DNA of 10,924 nucleotides from Pseudomonadota bacterium (GTDB lineage: Bacteria > Bdellovibrionota_B > Oligoflexia > Oligoflexales > JAPPIL01), in contig JAPPIL010000265.1 in assembly GCA_028877195.1 (NCBI GenBank), positions 1 through 10,924 of the forward strand, given 5' to 3'. A program made the position numbers and the translations under genes. The notes under the pieces are model-generated. The model saw only the letters and a list, made by a program, of their open reading frames with translations. It made no database searches and had not been told where the DNA came from. Positions 1 to 6,803 of this stretch are shown piece by piece (position 1 is the first letter of the stretch; the number at the start of each line of letters is the position of its first letter).

Positions 1-234
1 CCCTATAAAAAAATAGGCATTACTTATGCAACACAGCCGGTCGGTGCGCATCTCTCCCCCTGCACTCTTTAGCAATGTGCCATCGGTAATAGTCAGGCTA
101 TCAGCTGCAAGCAAAGCTTGAAAATGATCTGGCAAGATAATGTCCAAGAGTTCCATGAGATATTTAGGGCGTTTAAACACCTTCTTGAAGAACTCATCAT
201 GTAAGTTCTTTTTAGGCACAGGTCGCTTGGGCAT
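1..234 (-). CDS. Rpn/YhgA-like nuclease (putative transposase family), 5' part
   Basis: This minus-strand reading frame starts at ATG 234-232 and stays open to the window edge, giving 78 codons. It resembles the N-terminus of the Rpn (recombination-promoting nuclease, PD-(D/E)XK) family. The visible features are an HDEFFKKVF opening, a leucine-rich LMELLDIILP helix, then DSLTITDGTLL and EMRTDRL. Family members open with HDxxFK, a long helix, then SLxxxDGxxV and RRSDLLY. An AGGA-like ribosome site sits a few bases before the ATG. The same frame is open upstream to an ATG at 357-355, so a longer N-terminus is possible. After MRTDRL the sequence stops resembling the family, exactly where an insertion-sequence-end-like motif begins (24-39). 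The gene is therefore either cut by the window or interrupted. Family assignment is by motif recall only. Confidence 0.6.
   Translation of the reverse strand, partial: MPKRPVPKKNLHDEFFKKVFKRPKYLMELLDIILPDHFQALLAADSLTITDGTLLKSAGGEMRTDRLCCISNAYFFIG
24..39 (-). repeat. IS-end-like motif, copy 1
   Basis: The plus strand reads TTATGCAACACAGCCG, which matches 8341-8356 at 15 of 16 positions. On the minus strand it reads CGGCTGTGTTGCATAA. This resembles the terminal inverted repeat of IS903-type (IS5 family) elements as I remember it (GGCTTTGTTGAATAA). It lies where the Rpn-like frame stops looking like its family, so it may mark an element boundary running off the window. Confidence 0.4.
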
Positions 235-375
235 GCTTCCTCGCATCAGGCTAGTGCGCATAAAAGATGGCAACGCGGCGGCGATGTCCCGCGGCATGTC
301 AAGCCACGGGACTAGTGCTTTCCACGTTGATGCGCTGTTAAACAACGACAACAACATCCCCTTACAAAGCAAATT

Positions 376-567
376 TCATGCCAACGTAAACTTTGCCGTA
401 TTGACGGGGGTTTTGTAGTTAAGCTCATGGAAAAAGTGTTCCATTTTGGAATATTTGGGGCATTTTTTGCGCCAAAACTGCACACGCGGCATAAATATCT
501 TGAAACCACTGCTATGAATGAGGTTTAGCGATCGCTTTATGCACGCCTTTTTCGTATCAGCATGATT
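376..567 (-). other. Unassigned minus-strand reading frame (possible gene relic)
   Basis: Between murF and the Rpn-like gene, the stretch 235-737 holds no recognised gene. Within it this minus frame is open for 63 codons after a TAA at 570-568, ending in TGA at 378-376. An internal ATG at 492-490 would give 38 residues starting MPRVQFWRKKCPKYS, basic and aromatic. I do not recognise it. The same frame continues past the TGA without another stop into the Rpn-like gene. That fits either a decayed extended gene or chance. Other small frames in both directions here look like shadows. The remaining 568-675 is AT-rich, with nothing seen. Confidence 0.2.
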
Positions 568-675
568 TTAGTGTATTGTCTGCTCCAAAATGGAAAATTG
601 TGGTTGTTACTTGTTGAGTGCGGAGCATTATTAAACTTCCACGCATGTTCGCGATTTTTGAAAATTAACTTAAGC

Positions 676-697
676 AAAAAAAAAACGACCGATGGTC
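676..697 (-). terminator. Probable Rho-independent terminator of the dcw operon
   Basis: Read on the minus strand about 40 nt after the murF stop, a GACC-ATC-GGTC stem-loop (697-687) is followed by G and ten T residues (685-676). The stem is only 4 bp, but the T-run is long and the position is right for ending the rsmH-murF transcript. Confidence 0.5.
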
Positions 698-737
698 TTC
701 TTGCAAATGGGTTTGTTTGGAGGATGGGATGCCCTAA

Positions 738-2144
738 TCATACAACGCCAGGCGCGAGCAGTTGTGAGCACACCTTGTTCAACCCAATGGCATTTGAGCC
801 TTTGACGTAGATGACATCACCGATGCTGGCATAGTCGAGGTTTGCGGTCAGCAATGCCTGGACATCAGCAAATGTTTGGTGCGGGAAGGCATTGCTTGCG
901 ATGTGGGCTGCGAGGCGACCGACGGTAATTACCAATGCAGGCTTCAAGGCAGCGACCGCAGGCTGCAGCTCTTGGTGAGCGGCGATGCTGGTATCACCTA
1001 GCTCAAGCATGTCGCCAAGAATTAAAATTTTTTTAGCGTTCGGGTAGAGGATGCGCAAGGTCGATAAACCAGCAGCCATACTTTGGGGGCTGGCATTGTA
1101 GCTGTCGTCGATCAGCGTTAGGTTGCCAACTTTGTGTGTTTGGAAACGACCGTTAAGGTTGCTGAATGTCGCTAAACCAGCCTGTATAGTGGTGGAAGGC
1201 ACATCAAGAGCAACACAGATTGCGACTACAGCCGCGAGGTTGTCGGCAAGCGCAGCATGATAGCTAGGGCCGCGGTAAGTTTCTAGCCCACGCTCGGTCT
1301 GTAAGCTGATACTGACAGTCTGCGGGTTGCAGGCAACGATGCGGACGTTATTTGTTGCTTCTGTGCCAAAAGTTATCAATCTCTTGCCAGTGTCATGAGC
1401 AGCAGCAAGAAGAGCAGGATAACCCTTGTTGACAATGCAAATACAATCAGCAGGACTATGCGTGTATATCTCACACTTCGTTGCTAACAACTGTTCAGGC
1501 GAACTAAAGATACCTAAATGGGAGCTGCCGATATTTGTGCACAAGGCGATGTCTGGCGCGGCAATGGCAGTAAGAGTGGCGATGTCGCCGCCGTGTCTTG
1601 CCCCGAATTCAAGCACGCAGTAGCAACAGTTGTCGGGGGTGCGGAGTAAAGCCTTGATTACCCCGATTTCGTTATTCTCATTGCTGAAACTGTGGCTGAC
1701 ATGTGAGCTATGGCTGCGCAACACCGCAGCAAGTAACTCTTTACAGGTAGTTTTGCCAGTTGAGCCAGTGATAGCGATAATTTTTGCGGACAAGCGACGG
1801 CGATGCAGATTGGCAATCTTTGCTAACTGCAGTAGTGGCTGGTCATCAACCCAGATGCCGTGCGAGTGCAGGTTAGGCGACAACTGTGTGCGGAAAGTTT
1901 TGGCTGCTAGATACCCTTGCGCTCCCTTCGCAAGAGCGGCGGCGATGTAGTGATGGCCGTCATAGTGTTCGCCCCGTAAAGCCACAAACCACTGTCCCTT
2001 GCTGATCGTGCGACTATCAAAACAGTAGTCAGCTGCTTGCGGTGCGGGCAAGTGGGTAGGCAAAACGGCAGCGCCACCCAGCACTGAACGATAGTCATGC
2101 CAAGATATTTTTTGTAGCATCTGATTTTGACTCCCTATACCCAT
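738..2144 (-). CDS. murF: UDP-N-acetylmuramoyl-tripeptide--D-alanyl-D-alanine ligase MurF
   Basis: A cytoplasmic ATP-dependent ligase that adds D-Ala-D-Ala to UDP-MurNAc-tripeptide, completing the pentapeptide precursor. The 468 residues are close to the family norm. Visible Mur-ligase features are the N-terminal FDSRTISKGQWFVALRG segment (42-58), the P-loop TGSTGKTT (126-133), SNENNEIG (154-161) and LEFGARHGGDI (178-188, where LEMGA is usual). Further on are NIGSSHLG (204-211), DDSYNASPQSM (346-356), LGDMLELG (376-383) and VKGSNAIGL (447-455). The ATG at 2144 overlaps the end of murE by 10 nt, with AGGA upstream. An ATG at residue 9 (2120), preceded by GGGAG, is an alternative start. This is the last gene before the 676-697 terminator. 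mraY, the usual next gene, is absent here. The low-similarity spot (F for M in LEMGA) is conservative. Confidence 0.97.
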   Translation of the reverse strand: MGIGSQNQMLQKISWHDYRSVLGGAAVLPTHLPAPQAADYCFDSRTISKGQWFVALRGEHYDGHHYIAAALAKGAQGYLAAKTFRTQLSPNLHSHGIWVDDQPLLQLAKIANLHRRRLSAKIIAITGSTGKTTCKELLAAVLRSHSSHVSHSFSNENNEIGVIKALLRTPDNCCYCVLEFGARHGGDIATLTAIAAPDIALCTNIGSSHLGIFSSPEQLLATKCEIYTHSPADCICIVNKGYPALLAAAHDTGKRLITFGTEATNNVRIVACNPQTVSISLQTERGLETYRGPSYHAALADNLAAVVAICVALDVPSTTIQAGLATFSNLNGRFQTHKVGNLTLIDDSYNASPQSMAAGLSTLRILYPNAKKILILGDMLELGDTSIAAHQELQPAVAALKPALVITVGRLAAHIASNAFPHQTFADVQALLTANLDYASIGDVIYVKGSNAIGLNKVCSQLLAPGVV

Positions 2145-3793
2145 CTGTCTAAATCCTGATACCCATCACTGCCCGCATCCCTTGCGTCGAGCCGCACCAA
2201 CAACTGGCGGCAGACGACGCGGTCGTCAAAGGCGAGACGATGCCTAGCAAATTGCTGGTGTGTTTCTGCACCGCGCCCAGCCACCAACACACAGCCTGTA
2301 TTTTTCGGCACCCGTGCTAAAGCATAGGCAATAGCCGCACGGCGGTCTGGGCAAATGTGCGGGTGAGTATCAGCAGGCATGCCATCGCAGATGTCAGCGA
2401 TGATTGCGGCGCTATCCTCGCGGCGGGGGTTATCATCGGTCAACACAATATGTGTCGCATAGCGAGATGCCAATTCCCCCATCAGCTTGCGTTTGCTGCG
2501 ATCTCGCGCACCACCACACCCAAACACTAGCCACAGCGGTCGCAGCTGCGCAAAGGCGAGCAAAACTTGCTCCAATGCATCAGGGGTATGGGCATAATCG
2601 ACGACGACCAAGGGGCGTTCAGCAACCACTTCCATGCGACCGCACGGTAGGGTCGTCTGCGACCACTTTGAGGGTGCGATACTCTTGCCGAGCAGGTTCT
2701 CCGTCAGCAGTAACGCCGCAGCAAAATTGTCGAGGTTATGCTTGCCTCGTAAAGTCAAGTTGCCGACACGACAAGAGCTACCTACACAGAGACTAGCGCA
2801 CAAATTTCCCTCTGCAGTTGATAAGGTGGATACGCGCAGATAATGGTGATTAGGCAGGTGTGCATAGTCGGGTGAAGAACATGCATCACCGTATACCCAT
2901 AAATTGTTGTGTTCAAAGTCAAAACCAAAGCTCTTTGCTTGTTTCGCAACATGAGCATTGATGGCTACACAGGTGGCGGTGCGGCTATGGTCGGCAAGTA
3001 TGCGCCATTTGCTGGCAAAGTAGGACTGCATGTCTTGGTGGAAGTCCAAATGATCTGGAGAAAAACTTGTGATAGCAGCGGCGCAAAAGCGTAACGGGGC
3101 AAGCTTATGGAGAGCTAAAGCGTGCGAGGAAACTTCCAACACTACGTATGGTATCCGTGCCTTGTTAGCAAGGGCAAGGAGGCGGAATAGCAGGTCTGGG
3201 TCGGGTGTCGTCATTTGGTTAGGCATGAGGTAGGTATTGCCGTGAAATATGCCTAGGCTGCTGACTAACAGGGGTGGGATGTCGCATAACGTGAGCAGTT
3301 GGCTGACTAGACTAGCAGTAGTAGTCTTGCCGTTAGTGCCTGTAATCGCTATTATTTTTGGGCATTGAGTTTGGTCTGCGACGGAGTTAGCGCAAGCTGC
3401 TAAATGACTCCAAGCCTGTCGCACATCACTTACAACCAGCGTAGGCAGGGATGGTTGCGGGTATTCGCTGATGATCAAGCCAGCAGGTATGGTCGTCAGG
3501 TAATCGTTGCCATCATGCTGGGCACCTTTGATCGCGATGAAAATATCACCAGCTCGAACCTTGCGACTGTTGGTAACCACCTGTCCTGTGTTTGTCGTTA
3601 GTTTGGTCTTTGCCTCGGTGTGTTCGCCCGTGGCTACCATGTGGTGGTGGCGGAGTAAACTGTTGCGACGCAAGCAGTCAATTACCTCTTGATATGACAG
3701 TGGGCGGGGCAGTGGCAGGTGAATTTTGGGTCGCGGGTGGTGGTGGGTAGAGGGCTTCGGATGGTGGGTTGAGGACTTCGGATTGCGGGACAT
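2135..3793 (-). CDS. murE: UDP-N-acetylmuramoyl-L-alanyl-D-glutamate--2,6-diaminopimelate ligase MurE
   Basis: A cytoplasmic ligase that adds meso-diaminopimelate to UDP-MurNAc-L-Ala-D-Glu. It shows TNSRKVRAGDIFIAIKG (74-90), the P-loop GTNGKTTT (152-159) and TTPDPD (195-200). EVSSHAL (220-226) and SPDHLDFH (245-252) follow, with the lysine that is normally carbamylated at K262 in SKW. Later come GRMEVV (385-390), VDYAHTPDALE (398-408) and FGCGGARDRSKR (424-435). The DNPR motif (454-457) indicates diaminopimelate rather than lysine as substrate. GRGAE replaces the usual GKGHE. At 552 residues it is about 50 longer than typical. The extra N-terminus (residues 1-31) is low-complexity and comes from the 24-bp repeat array. 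The ATG at 3793 has AAGGTG 7 nt upstream but lies 116 nt inside ftsI. A TTG at 3673 behind AAGAGGT is the main alternative start. Confidence 0.96.
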   Translation of the reverse strand: MSRNPKSSTHHPKPSTHHHPRPKIHLPLPRPLSYQEVIDCLRRNSLLRHHHMVATGEHTEAKTKLTTNTGQVVTNSRKVRAGDIFIAIKGAQHDGNDYLTTIPAGLIISEYPQPSLPTLVVSDVRQAWSHLAACANSVADQTQCPKIIAITGTNGKTTTASLVSQLLTLCDIPPLLVSSLGIFHGNTYLMPNQMTTPDPDLLFRLLALANKARIPYVVLEVSSHALALHKLAPLRFCAAAITSFSPDHLDFHQDMQSYFASKWRILADHSRTATCVAINAHVAKQAKSFGFDFEHNNLWVYGDACSSPDYAHLPNHHYLRVSTLSTAEGNLCASLCVGSSCRVGNLTLRGKHNLDNFAAALLLTENLLGKSIAPSKWSQTTLPCGRMEVVAERPLVVVDYAHTPDALEQVLLAFAQLRPLWLVFGCGGARDRSKRKLMGELASRYATHIVLTDDNPRREDSAAIIADICDGMPADTHPHICPDRRAAIAYALARVPKNTGCVLVAGRGAETHQQFARHRLAFDDRVVCRQLLVRLDARDAGSDGYQDLDRWV

Positions 3794-5483
3794 CTGCTAG
3801 CACCTTTTTGACGCTCAAGTAGTCTAGCACACGGCGGCTGATGTTAGCAAAGACAGGAGCAGCCCACTTGCCACCATAGTAAGGCTTGTTACGTGGGCGG
3901 TGTAGCGAGACATAGACGGTGATATGCGGATCAGCTAGTGGAGCAAAGCCGATAAAGCCAGCAATACGGTCAGTCTGTGAGTAGCGCTTGCGTTCGCGGT
4001 CGTAGATTTCGGCGGTGCTGGTCTTGCCGCCAGCGCTGTATGGTTGCGGGTCAGCTAGTTTACCAGTTCCATGTTGAATGACGCGGCCGAGCAGGAAGCG
4101 CATCTGCCGCGCAATTTCAGGTCGTAAGACTTGTCGCACTACTTGGGGATTTTGGGTGTGGATAACATTGCCGCGATCATCGCTAATTTTAGCGAGTAGG
4201 TAGGGTCGCAAGAGTTTGCCACCGTTAGCGATGACATTGTAGGCATTGATAAGTTCAATACCAGTAGTTGCAAACCCTTGCCCAAAAGAAACATTGGCAA
4301 AGCGCAACGGTGTCCATTGTTGATGAAAACTTATTCGCCCTGATACCTGCCCAGGGATGTCAAGGCTATTGATGTCGCTGGTGAGGCCGAAGGCATGGTA
4401 TAGCTCGTAAAGTCGTTCAGCACCCAGTAATAAGGCAATTTTGTAGATGCAAATGTTGCTGGAGTAGGTCAGAGTATCAGCGGTGTCAAGCACGAGGTGG
4501 GGGTGGTCATCCTTGATGCTGGTGTTGCCGACTTCCATTTCGCCGTTTTCGCAATCATGCAGGGTGTCTGCTCGCGTCAGACCTAACTCCAGTGCTTGGG
4601 CAACGATCAGTGGCTTGATGATTGAGCCAGGCTCATACAGAGAGGTGGCAGCAGTGTTGCGGATATTGGCGGTAGCGATAAAACGGGGGCGATTAGGGTC
4701 AAAGGTTGGGTAGTTAGCCATTGCCAGTATTTGCCCCGTGTGCGGGTCGGAGACGATGACAAAACCTTTTTGAGCCTCGGCGTTGACGATGCCAGCTGCT
4801 AGTTCCTCCATGCTGATTTCTTGAATGACGTGATCAAGCGTGAGAGTCAAGTCATGCCCGCTTTGTTCTGGTTGTGCTTGGGCGGGCAGATAAAAAACTG
4901 GCTGGTTGCGGGCATCACGGATAAGGGTCAAGTCAGTGTGTTGACCATGCAGTTGATTTTCATAGCGTTGTTCAAGTCCAAGCAAGCCAGTGTTGTCAAG
5001 TCCGACGTAACCGACGAGATGGGCAAAGCGTTCCGCTAGGGGATAGTAACGGAAAGGCTCATTGATGCTGTATAAACCTTTGATTTGTAGTGCTAAAACT
5101 TTTGCTGCGACGGTCGGTTCAATCTTGCGCTTGATCCAAGCGAAATAACTCTCCTTTGTGCGTATCTTTGCGATTCTTTTATCAGACAGGTTTAAGAGCT
5201 GTTTTAGCTTTTGGGTTTGTTCGGGGCTTGGTTTGAAAACTCGTGGATTGATCGCGAGACTTGGGCGGCGGACACTGATGGCAAGGGGAAAATGGCGGCG
5301 ATCGTAGATTGAACCACGATGAGGGGCAAGATCAAGGTCATCGTGATACTGTGTGTCAGCGATGCGGTTGAGCAGAGGTTCGGACAACAGGGTTAGGGAA
5401 ATAAATTTTGCCGCCACGATAGCAAAACACATGTAGAGTGCGATGCGCAGATACTTAAAGCGGGGGAAGGAGAAGCGCTGCAC
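3678..5483 (-). CDS. ftsI: Peptidoglycan D,D-transpeptidase FtsI (PBP3-like, class B PBP)
   Basis: A septal penicillin-binding protein that cross-links peptidoglycan in the divisome with FtsL, FtsB, FtsQ and FtsW. The 601 residues have a short cytoplasmic N-terminus and one membrane anchor at about 13-34. The pedestal domain has RGSIYDR (56-62), with YYPLAERFAHLVGYVG (146-161) and a GLLGLEQRYE segment (166-175) typical of class B proteins. In the transpeptidase domain the catalytic SIIK is at 287-290 (in YEPGSIIKP), SSN at 341-343 and FGQGFATTGIEL at 400-411. The third motif reads KTST (487-490) where KTGT is usual, a notable substitution. The C-terminal tail (about 568-601) is proline-rich and encoded by the 24-bp repeat array. 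The start is GTG at 5483, one base after the ftsL stop. The 3' end overlaps murE by 116 nt in another frame. Confidence 0.97.
   Translation of the reverse strand: MQRFSFPRFKYLRIALYMCFAIVAAKFISLTLLSEPLLNRIADTQYHDDLDLAPHRGSIYDRRHFPLAISVRRPSLAINPRVFKPSPEQTQKLKQLLNLSDKRIAKIRTKESYFAWIKRKIEPTVAAKVLALQIKGLYSINEPFRYYPLAERFAHLVGYVGLDNTGLLGLEQRYENQLHGQHTDLTLIRDARNQPVFYLPAQAQPEQSGHDLTLTLDHVIQEISMEELAAGIVNAEAQKGFVIVSDPHTGQILAMANYPTFDPNRPRFIATANIRNTAATSLYEPGSIIKPLIVAQALELGLTRADTLHDCENGEMEVGNTSIKDDHPHLVLDTADTLTYSSNICIYKIALLLGAERLYELYHAFGLTSDINSLDIPGQVSGRISFHQQWTPLRFANVSFGQGFATTGIELINAYNVIANGGKLLRPYLLAKISDDRGNVIHTQNPQVVRQVLRPEIARQMRFLLGRVIQHGTGKLADPQPYSAGGKTSTAEIYDRERKRYSQTDRIAGFIGFAPLADPHITVYVSLHRPRNKPYYGGKWAAPVFANISRRVLDYLSVKKVLADVPQSEVLNPPSEALYPPPPATQNSPATAPPTVISRGN
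3739..3783 (+). repeat. 24-bp G-rich minisatellite, array B (ftsI/murE overlap)
   Basis: One full 24-bp unit (3739-3762, opening GGTGGTGGGTAGAGGGCTTC) and a 21-bp unit lacking one GGT (3763-3783, GGTGGGTTGAGGACTTCGGA plus T) lie in tandem. On the minus strand they encode the NPPSEAL-type tail of FtsI (about residues 568-582). In another frame they encode the SSTHHPKPSTHHH start of MurE (about residues 5-19). Related arrays lie at 6086-6133 and 8956-9027. Confidence 0.8.
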
Positions 5484-5484
5484 T

Positions 5485-5706
5485 TTAGCGGTCGGCAGCG
5501 AGGGTAAGGAGACTGTCTTTAGCGGTTAGGCGTGCCAGCTGCATTTGGAGGTGGTTGCGTTCTTCGAGTAATTGCAGCTCTTGTGTTTTCAGGCGACCAA
5601 TGTCATAGCCGATGCTTGTCGTTTGATTACGTAGATGTGTGCGAGTCAGGGCGAGGGCATACATCAGTGCGAAGGCGATCAACAAGTAGGTAGTGGCATG
5701 TTTCAT
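5485..5706 (-). CDS. ftsL: Cell division protein FtsL
   Basis: A small bitopic divisome protein of 73 residues that bridges FtsQ/FtsB and the FtsW-FtsI synthase. Residues 5-22 form a hydrophobic membrane segment after a short basic start (MKH). The rest is a predicted coiled coil with leucine/isoleucine heptad spacing (SIGYDIGRLKTQELQLLEER and onward to ARLTA). The SIGYDIGRL stretch resembles FtsL of deltaproteobacterial type. The size, topology and position between rsmH and ftsI make the call firm despite low sequence conservation. Its ATG overlaps the rsmH stop (ATGA), and its TAA is one base before the ftsI GTG, so translation is probably coupled on both sides. Confidence 0.85.
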   Translation of the reverse strand: MKHATTYLLIAFALMYALALTRTHLRNQTTSIGYDIGRLKTQELQLLEERNHLQMQLARLTAKDSLLTLAADR

Positions 5707-6737
5707 AATGTTTTTTCAATAATCCGCAATTTAGCGCTGCGAGCTCTCCTATTATTATAGACTTCTTCGCTAGAGGGAAAAACTGGAAAAGGTTTGATTA
5801 TTTGCCCCCATCTTTCTATGGCGAAGTTTTCATAAGAACTGAATTGCTTTGATGTTTTGGGCGCTTTTTTGGGCAAGCGATGTGCAGGCGGAGCGAGTGC
5901 GTGGCTGTGGCTAGCACTATAGCGCATAAAATGTTTGACAATGCGATCTTCTAATGAATGGAAAGATATGAAGGCGGCGCGACCGCCACGCTTGAGTAGT
6001 TGTGGGCAGACACGCAGCAGTTGGGTGAGTTCTTCAAGCTCGGCGTTGACCGCAATACGCAAGGCTTGAAATACTTTCGTCGCAGGGTGGCGGGCGTTAG
6101 GGCCTGGGCGGTGGTGGGTTGAGGATTTTGTGCGGTAGCGATGGTCGCAACTAGCGATGAGGTCAGCGAGTTGTTTAGCGGTAGTGAAGGGTCGATTGGC
6201 GACGATAGCTTTTGCCAAGCGGAAGCTACGCCGTTCTTCACCAAAAGTATAGATGATATCTGCAAGCTCTTGTTGTGGATATGAGTTCACGATAGTTGCC
6301 GCAGTTAGGGTTTGGGTTTGACTCATGCGCATATCTAGCGGGGCATCGCTATTGAAGGAGAAGCCGCGTTGCGGGTCGAGGAGTTGCATGCTGGAGAGGC
6401 CAAGGTCTGCGCAGATAGCATCGGTATTATTTATGAAAGGTGTGATATTTGGGTGTGTTGCCAAAAGAGAGAATGGGGAATGCACAAATAGCAGCTGTCC
6501 TGTGGCAACCGCATTAGCGTGGGTTTTGCGCCCGCGGGCGATGGCTTGTTCGTCGCGATCACAAGCGAGTATCCGTCCGCTTGCGCCGATACGTTTGAGC
6601 AGTGCAGTAGTGTGCCCACCTGCACCAAATGTAGCGTCAATGCAGACACTACCTTGCTGGGGGGCAAGATAGGTAATCAGCTCCTTTGTCATGACTGGCA
6701 AGTGTCTGCGGGTGGGGGCAAAGTTTTTTTTCAGCAA
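5703..6737 (-). CDS. rsmH: 16S rRNA (cytosine-1402-N4)-methyltransferase RsmH (MraW)
   Basis: An S-adenosylmethionine-dependent enzyme that methylates N4 of C1402 in the ribosomal P-site. The 344 residues include HLPVM (12-16), the SAM loop DATFGAGGHT (34-43), ACDRDEQAI (58-66), DLGLSSMQL (111-119) and RGFSF (124-128). GEERRSFRLAKAI (166-178), HPATKVFQALRIAVNAELEEL (217-237), ISFHSLEDRIVKHF (257-270) and NNRRARSAKLR (328-338) follow. The start is TTG at 6737: the first ATG (residue 16) would remove part of the conserved HxPVM motif. The segment 203-217, just before HPATKVFQ, is encoded by two 24-bp minisatellite units and reads SSTHHRPGPN, an insertion in a normally variable linker. This is the first gene of the operon. 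mraZ, which often precedes it, is missing. Confidence 0.96.
   Translation of the reverse strand: MLKKNFAPTRRHLPVMTKELITYLAPQQGSVCIDATFGAGGHTTALLKRIGASGRILACDRDEQAIARGRKTHANAVATGQLLFVHSPFSLLATHPNITPFINNTDAICADLGLSSMQLLDPQRGFSFNSDAPLDMRMSQTQTLTAATIVNSYPQQELADIIYTFGEERRSFRLAKAIVANRPFTTAKQLADLIASCDHRYRTKSSTHHRPGPNARHPATKVFQALRIAVNAELEELTQLLRVCPQLLKRGGRAAFISFHSLEDRIVKHFMRYSASHSHALAPPAHRLPKKAPKTSKQFSSYENFAIERWGQIIKPFPVFPSSEEVYNNRRARSAKLRIIEKTL
6086..6133 (+). repeat. 24-bp G-rich minisatellite, array C (inside rsmH)
   Basis: Two adjacent 24-bp units (6086-6109 and 6110-6133) lie in tandem. The second opens GGTGGTGGGTTGAGGA like the units in the other arrays, and the first is a diverged copy. The junction TGGGCGGTGGTGGGTT is identical to 8951-8966. 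In rsmH they encode SSTHHRPGPNAR on the minus strand. Confidence 0.7.
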
Positions 6738-6803
6738 TGCTAAAGCTCAATTATTGAGTGGACGATTGTATGTCAGAGACACGGAAATGCAAATGGAGTC
6801 GTG
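6738..6803. promoter_or_regulatory. Divergent promoter region with perfect palindrome
   Basis: This is the gap between the rsmH start (minus strand) and the LysM lipoprotein start (plus strand). It contains CTCAATTATTGAG (6746-6758), with 6-bp perfect arms around one central base, an operator-like site. A weak minus-strand promoter candidate is CTGACA (6776-6771) and AATAAT (6755-6750), with a short 15-bp spacer that overlaps the palindrome. It would leave almost no leader before the rsmH TTG. GGAG at 6795-6798 is the ribosome site of the LysM gene. It fits TTG at 6804 (5-nt gap) better than GTG at 6801 (2-nt gap). Confidence 0.35.

Noticed and set aside
140..418. 92-codon plus-strand open frame near the left end
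   Set aside because: It lies opposite the Rpn-like frame, which has clear family motifs; this one has none.
2404..2796. 130-codon plus-strand frame opposite murE
   Set aside because: It is a shadow of a strongly conserved gene, Arg/His/Cys-rich with no motif.
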